Translations under genes and position numbers: made by a program
Assembly: GCF_032108445.1 (NCBI RefSeq)
Contig: NZ_CP134876.1
Coordinates: 5,952,001-6,016,000, forward strand
Reading direction: 5' to 3'
Length of the DNA: 64,000 nt
DNA from: Micromonospora halotolerans
GTDB lineage: Bacteria > Actinomycetota > Actinomycetes > Mycobacteriales > Micromonosporaceae
Notes under the pieces: generated by a model
What the model saw: only the letters and a program-made list of their open reading frames with translations
Told to the model about the DNA's origin: nothing
Databases searched by the model: none
In this document: positions 27,815 through 37,288 of the stretch, piece after piece
How the letters are laid out: every line of letters starts with the position of its first letter
Position numbering within the stretch: position 1 is the stretch's first letter

Positions 27815-30247
27815 TCAGGCGGGCACCAGTTCGCGGCAGCGGCGCAGGGTGGCCAGGGCGACCGGCGCGTCGCGGCCCTCGATGCCGGCGGCGAGTTCGG
27901 CGACCACCGGCGCGGCCCGTCCCGGCTCGCCCGCGGTCACCGCGGCCTCGGCCAGCACGAGGACCGCCTCCGCCGCCCAGGCCCAGATGCCCTTGTCCCG
28001 GACGAGGGAGACCGCGTCGAGCGCGTGCGGCACCGCGTCGTCGGGCCGGTCGGGCAGCAGCAGTCGGGCCAGCCCCGACGCGGCCTGCACCAGCGGCAGG
28101 ATCGCGCCGACCCGCCGGGCCTCGGCGATCACGTCCCGGAACTGGCGCTCCGCCTCGGCCGGGGATCCTGAGCGGGCGAGGACGGTGGCGAGTTCGGCGC
28201 GGACGTCGAGCCCGGCGAACGGGATCCGTTCCGGGGTGGCGGCCAGCCGGGCGAGGCGGTCCGCCAGCCCGTCGAGCCGCCCGGCGGCCCGGTCGAGCGC
28301 CAGTTCGGTCACCTCCACGAGGCCGAGCAGCCGCTCGTACTCGTTCGTCTCCATCAGCCGCCGGGCGGCCGAGGCCAGGGCCGACGCCCGGTCCAGGTGC
28401 CCGGCGTGCAGGGCGCCCTGGGCCCAGTTCAGGCAGGCGCGGACGTGTTCGCGGGGCTGGTCGGCGAGGACCGGCGATGCGCGCATCTCGTCGATGACCA
28501 GCCAGGCCGTCGGGTCACCCAGCTCCAGCAGCAGCGAGGCGCGGGCGATCCGTACCTCCAGGTGGGCGACCGGGTCGCCGCTGGCCGCCGCGGCCTCCTC
28601 GGCCGCCGCGCAGCGGGCCAGGTGGTCGCGCACGTGCCGGCCGACCACCGTGTCCGGCGCGGCCAGCACCGCGAGCGCCTGGGCCCGGCGTCGCGGGGCG
28701 CGCAGGTACGGCACGGCCCGTTCGATCTCGGTGTACCCGCGCAACTCCTCGCCCTGCTGCCGCAGCATCCGCCCGAACACGAGGCCCAGTTCGCCGCGGG
28801 CCCCCGGCGGCAGGCGCCGGTCGGCGAGCAGCCGCTCCAGCACTGGAATCACGGGCGCCTGGCTGAGGCCGTCGATGGCCGAGCGGCCCAGCTTCGCGGC
28901 GAGCCGGACCCGCACCGGACGAGGCAGCTCGGCGAGGTCCATGGTCTGCAACAGGAACCGGGCGGCGGTGGCGTCGTCGCCGCGTTCGGTGGCCAGGTCG
29001 GCGGCGGCTTCGGCGTTGCGGACGAAGTCGGCGCCGCTGCCGGCGAGCCGGTAGTGGTGGGCGAGCTGCGCCACCGGCCGGGGCAGCGACTGCTCCAGCA
29101 CCCGGGCGGCACGCAGGTGCAGCCACTGCCGGGTGCCGGGCGAGAGCAGGTCGTACACCACCTGGCGGGCCAGGTCGTGGCGGAACCGCAGCCCGTCGGT
29201 GGCCTCGTGCAGCAGGCCGGCGTGCTGCGCCGCGTCCAACTCCGCGCGGACCGCGTCGCCGGGGAGGCGCAGCACGGCGGCGAGGGTACGGCGGTTCGGC
29301 ACGAGGCCGAGGACCGCGGCGGCGCCGAGCACCTCGCGGGTGGATTCGTCGAGCGAGCGCAGCCGCCAGAGCAGCACGTCCCGGAGTACGAAGGGGACGG
29401 TGTCGTCGGCGAGCGGATCGCCGCCTCGTTCGGCGAGGGAGCGCAGCACCTCCTCCAGCACGAACGGGATGCCCGCGGTGCGGTCCAGCAGCGCGGTGGT
29501 GAGCCCGTGCGGCGGGTCGCTGAGCCGCAACGTGCGGGCGGCCAGCTCGCGTACGTCGCCGGCGCTGAGTGGTGGCAGCGCGATCCGGCGCACCGCCCCC
29601 GGTGGGGTGCGGGCCAGCGCGTCGTGGATGGGGGTGCCGCCGGTGGGGGCCGGGGGGCGGGCGGTGAGCACGACGGCCAGGTCGGCGACCGGGTGGGCGC
29701 CGAGGTAGGCGAGGAATTCGCAGGTCGCCGGGTCGGCCCAGTGCAGGTCTTCGAGGACCAGCACGGCGGGCGTGAGCGCGGTGAGCACCGCGGCCACCGC
29801 ACGGAGCAGCCGGTGCCGCTCGGCCGGTTGGTCGTTCAGCGGGGGCGGTGCGGGAGGCAGCCGGTCGGCCAGTTCGGGCAGCAGCGGGGCGAGCGCGCCG
29901 GCTACCGGGTTGAGCGGGCCCAGTTCGTCGGCGCCGGTCCGGATGGCGTCGAGCAGGGCACCGAGCGGGAACGGCTCCGGCACGTCGTCGCACTCGCCGA
30001 CCAACCGACGCCGGGTGGAGCCGGTGAGCAGCTCCGCGACGAGCCGGCTCTTGCCGATGCCGGGCTCGCCCTCCACCAGGACCAGGCAGGGTGGCGTCTC
30101 GATCAGGTGGCGCAACGTCGCCAGCTCGGCCGCCCGGCCGACGAATTCGATGGGTCCGCGCAGGCGTCCAGGGCGGACCAGGGACTCGAACCCGCCCCGC
30201 GTGTCGTGACCGTCAAACCGCCCGTCGCCGCTCGCGCGGGCAGCCAA
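27815..30247 (-). CDS. LAL-like AAA ATPase lacking the LuxR HTH
   Basis: 810 residues. An N-terminal AAA-type module follows the FVGRAAELATLRHLI start, with Walker A GEPGIGKSRLVAELL (about 58-72) and Walker B VLVLEDLHWAD. A TPR-like helical region follows to the end (LRRCRELVPA). Large ATP-binding LuxR regulators have this plan plus a C-terminal LuxR HTH of about 60 residues, which is absent here, and the stop is followed closely by the neighbouring gene. It could act through protein contacts or be a shortened regulator. The TTG start at 30247 is uncertain. It lies downstream of the S8 protease behind a terminator. Confidence 0.8.
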   Translation of the reverse strand: MAARASGDGRFDGHDTRGGFESLVRPGRLRGPIEFVGRAAELATLRHLIETPPCLVLVEGEPGIGKSRLVAELLTGSTRRRLVGECDDVPEPFPLGALLDAIRTGADELGPLNPVAGALAPLLPELADRLPPAPPPLNDQPAERHRLLRAVAAVLTALTPAVLVLEDLHWADPATCEFLAYLGAHPVADLAVVLTARPPAPTGGTPIHDALARTPPGAVRRIALPPLSAGDVRELAARTLRLSDPPHGLTTALLDRTAGIPFVLEEVLRSLAERGGDPLADDTVPFVLRDVLLWRLRSLDESTREVLGAAAVLGLVPNRRTLAAVLRLPGDAVRAELDAAQHAGLLHEATDGLRFRHDLARQVVYDLLSPGTRQWLHLRAARVLEQSLPRPVAQLAHHYRLAGSGADFVRNAEAAADLATERGDDATAARFLLQTMDLAELPRPVRVRLAAKLGRSAIDGLSQAPVIPVLERLLADRRLPPGARGELGLVFGRMLRQQGEELRGYTEIERAVPYLRAPRRRAQALAVLAAPDTVVGRHVRDHLARCAAAEEAAAASGDPVAHLEVRIARASLLLELGDPTAWLVIDEMRASPVLADQPREHVRACLNWAQGALHAGHLDRASALASAARRLMETNEYERLLGLVEVTELALDRAAGRLDGLADRLARLAATPERIPFAGLDVRAELATVLARSGSPAEAERQFRDVIAEARRVGAILPLVQAASGLARLLLPDRPDDAVPHALDAVSLVRDKGIWAWAAEAVLVLAEAAVTAGEPGRAAPVVAELAAGIEGRDAPVALATLRRCRELVPA

Positions 30248-30270
30248 TCATCCGGACCTGTTCCGGTGGA

Positions 30271-30322
30271 CGGCCGGGCGGGCCGGCGGTGACCTGTGGC
30301 ACACCGCCGGCCCACCCGGCCG
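30271..30322 (-). terminator. Terminator of the S8 protease gene
   Basis: A 21-bp inverted repeat with one mismatch (arms 30271-30291 and 30302-30322, 10-base loop), 14 bases past the stop of the leftward S8 gene and before the ATPase start. The arms are almost pure G/C. It should end most S8 transcription, so the downstream ATPase probably needs its own promoter or read-through. Confidence 0.75.
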
Positions 30323-30335
30323 CGGGGATCAGCAG

Positions 30336-33300
30336 TTACGACCGCACCGTGATCGGCACCGTCTTCAACGGATCCTTGCCGTTGCTCAGCACCACCACGC
30401 CGATGTACCGACGACCGGGGGCGAGCCCGGACCAGCGCAGCGTCAGGTTCACCGTCGCGCCGGCCATCACGCTGACCTGCTTGGGGTCGATGGTCAGCTT
30501 TCCGGCCGACGTGCCAGGCACGCCGGGCAGCAGGGTGGTGATGGTGTACGTGTTGGCGCCCTGACCGGCTGGCGTGTTGAGGGTGTACAACTGCTCGATG
30601 ATCAGGGTGTAGTCGCCGGCGCCGGGCAGCACCACGTTGGCGCCGTCGGCGGTGCCGTACTTGTACTCGACGAGTTTGCCGGTGCTGTCGTAGACGTAGA
30701 ACATGAACTCGGCGCACGGGGGCAGCGGGTCGGCGCCCCAGTCGATGTCGACGCAGAGCGGCTTCTGCCCGGTGACGACGATCTGCGGGTTGACCGTGCC
30801 GGCCGGTACGTGCACAGTGCCCCGGTAGAGCGATGCCGGCAGGGGGTCGGGCAGTGTGTCCGGCGCGTTCCAGTCCCAGATCGGCGCGTCACCGTGCAGG
30901 GTGGCCGTGGTGCTGGTGCCGGCGGTCAGGCCGATCGGCTGCGCGGCCAGGGTGCCCCGGTAGCCGACCTGCGCGGTCATCGAGAAGCTGCCGGAGGTGC
31001 CGGTGCCGGCGATACTGTCCGGCGCGATCAGCCCGCTGTTCTTCACGACCAGCGGGATCGTGACCTGGTGCTGGGAGTTGTCCCGCCACGTCAACGAGCC
31101 GTCGGTCCAGGCGTCGACGGCGCCGGCCTTGTTGGTGATCTCCACCTTGAAGGTGGCGGTCCGGTCCGGGAGCACGGTCAGGCTGGCCGGGGTGACCTTG
31201 ACGGCGTAACCGGCGGGTGCGCGCACCGAGGACGTGTAGGTGCCCTTCCGGTCGCTGACGTTGGTGACGGTGCGGGTGATGGTCTGGGTGCCGACCATGT
31301 TGCCCATCGCGATCGACGGGTAGTTGAGCTGGCTCGTCTCGATCGCACCGGTCGTGGCGCAGTCGTCGGCGGGTACCTGGTTGCCCTTCGCGGCCAGGCC
31401 GCACAGGTACCTCTGCCAGTCCTGCTGGCCGGAGTCGTAGACCAGGCCCGGGTCGAAGGCTCCGCCCGGGCGGACCTGGCCGGCGCCGTAATTGAACGGG
31501 GTGGCGTCCGTATCCCCCAGCTTGATCGCGTTGCCCTTGTCCGTGGTGTCGATGGCGGTCGTCATGAGCGCCGACCGGATCGCCGACGGTGACCAGCCCG
31601 GGTGCCGGGCCCGCAGCAGCGCGGCGATGCCGGCGATGTGGGGGGCCGCCATCGACGTACCCGATTCGAGCGCGAAGTTCTGCCCGCCGATCGCCGGGGA
31701 GAACGCCGCGGCGACGCCCACGCCGGGCGCGCTGATGTCCGGCTTGAGCAGGTCGCCGCCGTTGAAGTACGACGGCCCCGCCGAGGAGAACCCGGCGACC
31801 TGCGGCGCCTCGACCCTGGTCAGGGTGCCCGCCGAGATCGTCGCCGTCGCGCTGCCCGCGGCGAGGTAACTTGCGACGGCCGGGGCGTCGGTGTCGGAGA
31901 TGTGCACGGTGGGCACCGCGTGCAGGTCCGGGTCCAGGGAGTTGACCGTGTCGTTGTAGAGGACCATGCCGACGCCACCGGCCTTCGCCACGGCGGCACT
32001 CTTCGCGACCCGGTCGACGACGCCGCGCCGGCAGAACACGATCGCCCCCTTGACCTTGGCCGGGTCGAGGGCGCCGTCGGCGCAGAGTTCGGCGTTCAGC
32101 GTGTCGTCGGGGTGCAGCGTGCTGGCCTTCGCCGAGACCAGCGGTGCCGGCCCGGCGGCGGTGCCTCCCACGCCCACCCCGGTGATGGTCGTGCCGTTGC
32201 CGAGGGTGAGCGTGCGGCTGTACTGCTGGTCGGTGGTGCTCGCGGCCACCGTGGTCACCCAGGGGGTCGAGTTGTCGACGGTGCCGGCCTCGGGGCCGGC
32301 GTTGCCGGCCGCGGCCGAGACGAACACCCCGGCGGCGGCGGCGTTGAGGAACGCCTGCTCGATCGCGCTGAAGTTCTCCATGTCGTCGCCGACCGAGTAG
32401 TTGATCACGTCGACGCCGTCGGCGACCGCGTCGTCGATGGCGTGCACGATGTCGATGCTGCTACCCGCTGCCGAGCCCGCGCCGGTGTCGTAGAGCGCCT
32501 TGTAGATCGCCAGCCGGGCGGCCGGCGCCATCCCGGAGATCGCCCCCAGGGGCTGGTCGCCGATCGAGGCCGGTACCCCGTGGTCGCCTGCGGCGGTGCT
32601 CGCCGTGTGGGTGCCGTGACCGTTGCGGTCGCGGGGCGAGTGGTACTCGTCGGCGAAGGCGTCGGCCAACCCGCTGTCGTTGTACCAGCGCGCCCCGATC
32701 ACCTTGTTGTTGCAGGTGACCGGCGCCTCGGTACCGACGTCGCAGGTGCCCTTCCACTTCGCGTCGATGCTCGCCTGATCCGGACGCGGGGTCGGCAGCG
32801 CGGCGAAACTCGCGCTCTCCGGCCAGAAGCCGCTGTCGATGACCCCGACGATGACGCCCTCGCCGGCATGGGCCACGTCGCCGAACTGCTGCTGCCACAC
32901 GCCACCCTGCCCGGTCAGACCGAGGTAGTCGGGAGTGTGCGAGGTGCTCGCATGCACCTTCTGGTCCTCGTACACCGCGGTCACGCCCCGGGTGGCACGC
33001 AACCGGGCCACCTGCGAGCGGTTCAGCTCCACGGCGAAGCCGTTGAAGGCGGTGTCGAAGGTGGCCTGGGCCTGGCTGGTGGGAATGTTCGCACCGGCCA
33101 GCACCGCGCCGCGCTGCCGGCGCAGGTGCTCCCGGTACGCCGTGGCGGCGCCGGAACTCCGGTCGAGCCGGCCGGCGCCGGTCGGCTTGGTGGCGGCAAG
33201 CCCCGGCACGCCGCCGGTGTAGCTGGCCAACGGCTGCTCGGCGAGTTGTACGAGGTAGCGGGCGGTCGGTCCGCTGCTGGTCGGCGGTGCCGCCACGGCG

Positions 33301-33410
33301 GCGCCGGCCGGCGCGGTCGCCAGCCCCGCGGCGATCAGCGCGGCGGTGGCCAGCACGCTCACCGGGGCGCGCCTGATCCGTCCGGGCGAGGATGTCTTCG
33401 GTCGTGGCAC
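30336..33410 (-). CDS. Secreted S8 subtilisin-like serine peptidase
   Basis: 1024 residues from GTG at 33410. Signal peptide (about 1-42), I9 propeptide (about 50-155), then the S8 domain with Asp192 (VGVIDSG), His265 (GHGTHTAS) and Ser586 (SGTSMAAPHIAG). A PA insert sits at about 425-530. A Fn3-like domain (about 690-790) and a further C-terminal beta domain (about 800-1024) follow. This is the vacuolar/plant-like cucumisin arrangement seen in actinobacteria. The start is set by GGAGG five bases upstream; the GTG four codons earlier would place the ribosome site inside the gene. A strong terminator follows. Confidence 0.92.
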   Translation of the reverse strand: MPRPKTSSPGRIRRAPVSVLATAALIAAGLATAPAGAAVAAPPTSSGPTARYLVQLAEQPLASYTGGVPGLAATKPTGAGRLDRSSGAATAYREHLRRQRGAVLAGANIPTSQAQATFDTAFNGFAVELNRSQVARLRATRGVTAVYEDQKVHASTSHTPDYLGLTGQGGVWQQQFGDVAHAGEGVIVGVIDSGFWPESASFAALPTPRPDQASIDAKWKGTCDVGTEAPVTCNNKVIGARWYNDSGLADAFADEYHSPRDRNGHGTHTASTAAGDHGVPASIGDQPLGAISGMAPAARLAIYKALYDTGAGSAAGSSIDIVHAIDDAVADGVDVINYSVGDDMENFSAIEQAFLNAAAAGVFVSAAAGNAGPEAGTVDNSTPWVTTVAASTTDQQYSRTLTLGNGTTITGVGVGGTAAGPAPLVSAKASTLHPDDTLNAELCADGALDPAKVKGAIVFCRRGVVDRVAKSAAVAKAGGVGMVLYNDTVNSLDPDLHAVPTVHISDTDAPAVASYLAAGSATATISAGTLTRVEAPQVAGFSSAGPSYFNGGDLLKPDISAPGVGVAAAFSPAIGGQNFALESGTSMAAPHIAGIAALLRARHPGWSPSAIRSALMTTAIDTTDKGNAIKLGDTDATPFNYGAGQVRPGGAFDPGLVYDSGQQDWQRYLCGLAAKGNQVPADDCATTGAIETSQLNYPSIAMGNMVGTQTITRTVTNVSDRKGTYTSSVRAPAGYAVKVTPASLTVLPDRTATFKVEITNKAGAVDAWTDGSLTWRDNSQHQVTIPLVVKNSGLIAPDSIAGTGTSGSFSMTAQVGYRGTLAAQPIGLTAGTSTTATLHGDAPIWDWNAPDTLPDPLPASLYRGTVHVPAGTVNPQIVVTGQKPLCVDIDWGADPLPPCAEFMFYVYDSTGKLVEYKYGTADGANVVLPGAGDYTLIIEQLYTLNTPAGQGANTYTITTLLPGVPGTSAGKLTIDPKQVSVMAGATVNLTLRWSGLAPGRRYIGVVVLSNGKDPLKTVPITVRS

Positions 33411-33682
33411 GTCGTCCTCCACATTCGGTGCCGGCCGCCACGACGGGGTGGCGGTGGCCGAAATGTAGGAGCGGCCGTGATCTTGCAGGACGACGTTTTA
33501 CCTGCCGGCAATCTTGGAAACAGTCTCGTAACATCACGGGTACTTTTCGCGTCATTTACCGGCGCTCGGCACCACCGGGTCCGGGCCGAAAGCTCGGTGC
33601 CGGCCTGGTGAACCTGCTTCTGCCCTTCGGTGCTCACCGCCGACGTTGCGGAACACGGGTCGCCGCGGGCGCGGCCCGTCGA

Positions 33683-34306
33683 TCAGACTTCGAAGCCCTT
33701 CTCGCTCAGGATCTTGTTGATCCGGGCGCGGTGGGCCTCCTCCCAGGCATCCAGGGATTCGTCGGCCTCCTTGGCCACCTTCGTCCGAGCGTCGAGGAGC
33801 ACCTGTTCCTGACGGGCGGAGGGAATGACCACAATGCCCTCTTCGTCGGCCACCACGATATCGCCGGCACTCACCTTCACACCGCCGCACCGCACCTGGC
33901 CATTGAGCGGCTCAACAGCTGCTTTGGTCCCTGGGACGGGGATGACTCCCCTGGCAAAGACGGGAAAGCCCATCTCGCGCACCTCGGCGAGGTCACGAAT
34001 CACCCCGTCCACCACGAAGGCGGAGATCCCGCGGCGCTGGGCGACGGCACACACGTTCCCTCCGCTGACCGCGTAGTCCACGTCACCCGCTTCGACGACG
34101 ATGATCGAGCCAGGTTCCGCGCGATGGATCGCCGCATGGAGCATGAGGTTGTCGCTCGGCGGGCACCGCACGGTGAACGCCGCGCCGGCAACTCGCTGGA
34201 TCGGGGACCAGAGGGGGCGAATGCCGATGTTCATGACCTGCTCGCGTCCGAGAATGTCGGCGAGGGTGGTCGGGGAGATGTCCTTGAATCCGGCGGTGTT
34301 GTTCAT
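33683..34306 (-). CDS. RraA-like aldolase/decarboxylase family protein
   Basis: 207 residues. The family core is clear: GSIIVVEAGDVDYAVSGGNV, then AQRRGISAFVVDGVIRDLAE with the conserved Arg and Asp of 4-hydroxy-4-methyl-2-oxoglutarate aldolases and oxaloacetate decarboxylases, and VSAGDIVVADEEGIVVIP. Bacterial RraA relatives either cleave such acids or bind RNase E; actinobacterial ones in catabolic operons are usually enzymes. GGAGA precedes the ATG by six bases. It lies 81 bases downstream of the MFS gene on the same strand, so a shared transcript and a carboxylic-acid substrate are likely. Confidence 0.85.
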   Translation of the reverse strand: MNNTAGFKDISPTTLADILGREQVMNIGIRPLWSPIQRVAGAAFTVRCPPSDNLMLHAAIHRAEPGSIIVVEAGDVDYAVSGGNVCAVAQRRGISAFVVDGVIRDLAEVREMGFPVFARGVIPVPGTKAAVEPLNGQVRCGGVKVSAGDIVVADEEGIVVIPSARQEQVLLDARTKVAKEADESLDAWEEAHRARINKILSEKGFEV

Positions 34307-34387
34307 GGTCTGTCTCCATTCGAACGTGCCCTGGGTAGGACCGGGCCGGTCACCGTCGCGTCGCATCGCTTCGCTTGTCAGAGAGGA

Positions 34388-35602
34388 TCAACCCCCAGCG
34401 GGTACGGCGACGGCGCGCGTGCGGATGCCCCAGCCGACGAGCCTCGGGTACGCCAGCCCGGCGACCACGAAGATCGCGGCGACGGCAAGCCACCCCGGCC
34501 CGCCTCGGCTGATGACGAGCGCGGTCAGCAGCGGGGGCGTCACCATGTTGCCGATCTGACGGCCGGTGAGATAGACGCCCTGGTACTGCCCCTGCGCCCA
34601 TTCCGGGGCGAGACCGAAGATGACCGCCCAGGTGCCGGTCGACAGGAAGAGTTCGCCGAGGACGTGCACGGCCGCCGCAGTCAGCACCACCACGCAGTTG
34701 AGCCAGACCGGCAGTGCGGCGGTGAGCCCGAGCAGGACACAGGAGCCGGCGACGACGAGTGCACCGCGGCGGCCGACTCGGGCCCCATCTGCCGGCCCGT
34801 CGGCGCCTCTGGTGGCGCGCACCTGGAAGAGCACGCAACCCACGGTGTTGATCACCAGGGCCGCCGAACCGAGCCACAGCAGCGTGTGGGCGCGCAGCGC
34901 GAGCCAGAGTGGCAAGGCGAAGCTGAGCATCTCGTTGTAGAGGCTCGCGACCGGCCCGTCCACCAAGGCAAAGCTGAAGAACGACCGGTCGCGCAGGGCG
35001 ATCAGGCGCGGCTGGTCGTCCGGGCGTGCCGGAACCGGCGCCGCCGGGCGGACTCGGGTGATCACCATCGCGGCTGCCAGGAAGGTGGCTGTGTTTGCCA
35101 GCAACATGGCCACGTATGCGGCGCGGGTGTCCAGCAGCAAGGGCAGGCTGCCGGCCAGTGCGCCCAGCCCGATACCCGCGTTGTTGGCCGACCGCAGGTA
35201 CGCCCGCAACCGCAACCGTTGTTCGGACGGGACAGCGGCGGCCACCATCGCGCCATTGGCACTCTTCGCGCACGCCTCGCCCACCGCGATGACACTGGCC
35301 AGCAGGGTGAACGACCAGACGCCGCGAACGGCGATCAGCCCGGCGTAGGTGATCGCGAGCAGCAGCAGCGTGCCGATCAACACCCGCTTGGCGCCGTAGT
35401 GATCGGCGGCATACCCCATCGGGGTGCTGAGGGCCATGCCGACCGCGGCGGCGACTGCCAGTCCCAGCGCCACCTGCGCGGGGCTGAGCCCGACCGACCT
35501 CGTGAGGAACAGGGCGCTGGTCGTGAGGTAGGCGCCGTTGCCGAAGGTGTTCACGAAGTGCGCGAAGATCAGGATCCGGGCGTTGCCGGGGGGCGGAAGC
35601 AC
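34388..35602 (-). CDS. MFS transporter
   Basis: 404 residues with 12 predicted membrane segments. The conserved loop between helices 2 and 3 reads GYAADHYGAKRV, a variant of the MFS GxxxDRxGRR motif. No known substrate family was recognised. It starts with GTG and lies upstream of the RraA-like gene, so it may import the acid that gene acts on, or export a product. The start codon is close to a TATTAT box and a palindrome at 35621-35630. Confidence 0.88.
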   Translation of the reverse strand: MLPPPGNARILIFAHFVNTFGNGAYLTTSALFLTRSVGLSPAQVALGLAVAAAVGMALSTPMGYAADHYGAKRVLIGTLLLLAITYAGLIAVRGVWSFTLLASVIAVGEACAKSANGAMVAAAVPSEQRLRLRAYLRSANNAGIGLGALAGSLPLLLDTRAAYVAMLLANTATFLAAAMVITRVRPAAPVPARPDDQPRLIALRDRSFFSFALVDGPVASLYNEMLSFALPLWLALRAHTLLWLGSAALVINTVGCVLFQVRATRGADGPADGARVGRRGALVVAGSCVLLGLTAALPVWLNCVVVLTAAAVHVLGELFLSTGTWAVIFGLAPEWAQGQYQGVYLTGRQIGNMVTPPLLTALVISRGGPGWLAVAAIFVVAGLAYPRLVGWGIRTRAVAVPAGG

Positions 35603-35620
35603 CTGGCCAGCTTAATAATA

Positions 35621-35630
35621 CGTACGTACG
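35621..35630. promoter_or_regulatory. Palindrome in the MFS promoter region
   Basis: Perfect 10-bp palindrome CGTACGTACG flanked by AT-rich bases (TTAATAATA on one side, GTTTGCAATA on the other), 19 bases upstream of the MFS start. On the minus strand TATTAT directly follows it. This fits an operator overlapping the promoter, but the binding protein is not encoded next to it. Confidence 0.4.
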
Positions 35631-35780
35631 GTTTGCAATACTGAGTCGTGCGGCCGGTCGCATGTCCGTACCGTGTCGCCCGGTCGGTGGCAGGTCGGGA
35701 TGCCGACCGCTTCAGCCGGAGGCTGATCTTGCGGACGACACAGGGCACGATGCCCGGGCGGATGAGGAAGACTGGCGACC

Positions 35781-36371
35781 ATGGCTGACTTGGGCGATGC
35801 GAAAGCTGCGCTGCACCACTACCTGCAGGCGACGCGCGAAGACCTGATCTGGAAGCTCGACGGGCTGAGCGAACGCGAAGCGAGACTCCCCCGCACGGCG
35901 ACCGGCAACAACCTGCTGGGAGTCCTCAAGCATTGCCTCAATGTCGAAGCCGGCTACTTCGGGCCTACCTTCGGGCGCGAATTCCCCACTCCTGAGGAAC
36001 TGGTCCCTGAGCAGGCGTTCGAGGAGGACCCGCAGGCAGACTGGTACGCGCGGGAGGAGGAGACGAAGGATGGGCTGGTCGATCTGTATCGCCGTGTCGG
36101 GGTGTTCGCGGATCAGACGATCGAACAGCTACCGCTCGACGCGCCGGGGCGGGTGTCGTGGTGGCGGCCAGGTGAACAGGCCGTGACGTTGCAAAGGATC
36201 ATCGTCCACGTGACCTGCGACCTCGCTCGTCACGCGGGTCATGCCGACATCATGCGGGAGCAGCACGACGCGGCGATCGGCCTGCGGCGGGAGAGCAGCA
36301 ACATCCCTGACGGCTATGACTGGCCGGCGTACGTCACCAAGCTGACGAAGCTGGCTGATCGCTTCGGATAG
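35781..36371 (+). CDS. DinB family protein
   Basis: 196 residues of the DUF664/DinB four-helix type. LHHYLQATREDLIWKLDGLSE opens the bundle. Metal-binding histidines are likely those in VLKHCLNVE, near residue 53, and in HVTCDLARHAGHADIMRE towards the C-terminus. Actinobacterial members include mycothiol-dependent transferases; the substrate here is unknown. The ATG at 35781 follows GGCGACC without a strong ribosome site. It is convergent with the membrane-protein gene. Confidence 0.85.
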   Translation: MADLGDAKAALHHYLQATREDLIWKLDGLSEREARLPRTATGNNLLGVLKHCLNVEAGYFGPTFGREFPTPEELVPEQAFEEDPQADWYAREEETKDGLVDLYRRVGVFADQTIEQLPLDAPGRVSWWRPGEQAVTLQRIIVHVTCDLARHAGHADIMREQHDAAIGLRRESSNIPDGYDWPAYVTKLTKLADRFG

Positions 36372-36394
36372 CCGCCCGGTTCCCGTCGGTGAGT

Positions 36395-37288
36395 TCAGCA
36401 TCCGCTCTTCGGCAAGCACAGCGTTGACGTGGCCGGCCGTGGCCTGCTCGCGGTGACGCCGACCACGGCGAGCAGGAACACCGTGCACATGGTGAGCATC
36501 GGCGGCAGCATCTTGATCGAGTCCTCGAGCTGCCGGTACGCGCCGTCGACCAGGCCCGGATCCCACCAGCTCATCGTGGACAGGTACCACAGCGGCGCGT
36601 TGTGCCGCGGGGCGCGCTCAGGCGGCAGCGCCGTGAACACATACACGGCGGTGACCGCGTCGAGCAGCAGCAGCGCCCCCATCGCGCTGCTGAGCCAGGC
36701 AGCGGCGCGGCGGCCGCGGCGTAGCAGGACGTTCACCGCCCAGCCGAGACCGATGGCGCCGACCGCCCAGCAGGCCACGGCCGTCAGCGATCCGGCACGA
36801 ACCTCGCCGAGCACATCACCGATGGGCGGTACGGCGCTGATGCCCGCGACGCCCAGCGCGAGCGCCACCGGAACCACGACGGCTGCCGCGACGATCCGCT
36901 CAGAGCGTGCCATCCACCGGCCGAACCACCACATCGAGGCCGCGGCGAGCGCCACGGCCAGCGCGTACCCGTAGGGCGCGGCGTCGTGCGCACCGGTCAC
37001 GTCGGCCAGCAGAGCCGCCGTGGTCAGAAGAAGCAGTAGCAGCACGCCGAACGCGAACGGCGCGACGACCAGCTTGATCACAGTGAAGCCAGCGGTGCGC
37101 GCCTGAGCCACGGTGATCGTCTCCGCCCTCCGGGTGAGCCGGTCGTGCAGCGCGCATCGGGCGGTGTCGGCCAGGTCCCGGGCGGGGGTGTCACTGGCGG
37201 CGAGCAGTTCGGCGACCTCGTCGCCGTAGCGTTCGCGGATCGCGGCCGGGTAGAGCGCCAGCACGGCGCGGATGATCCGGGCGCGCAT
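36395..37288 (-). CDS. Membrane protein partnered with a PadR regulator
   Basis: 297 residues. The soluble N-terminus (LYPAAIRERYGDEVAELL) is common in actinobacterial membrane proteins encoded behind PadR regulators. About eight hydrophobic segments follow from residue 68. Its start shares one base with the PadR stop (TGATG), so the two are translated together. Such pairs are thought to sense and respond to envelope stress, but the function is not established. The C-terminus contains two cysteines (TLCLPKSGC). Confidence 0.75.
   Translation of the reverse strand: MRARIIRAVLALYPAAIRERYGDEVAELLAASDTPARDLADTARCALHDRLTRRAETITVAQARTAGFTVIKLVVAPFAFGVLLLLLLTTAALLADVTGAHDAAPYGYALAVALAAASMWWFGRWMARSERIVAAAVVVPVALALGVAGISAVPPIGDVLGEVRAGSLTAVACWAVGAIGLGWAVNVLLRRGRRAAAWLSSAMGALLLLDAVTAVYVFTALPPERAPRHNAPLWYLSTMSWWDPGLVDGAYRQLEDSIKMLPPMLTMCTVFLLAVVGVTASRPRPATSTLCLPKSGC

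Noticed and set aside
30170..30205. GGGACTCGAACCC, like an inverted tRNA T-arm
   Set aside because: It lies in the coding start of the LAL-like ATPase, and flanking bases do not form the remaining tRNA stems.
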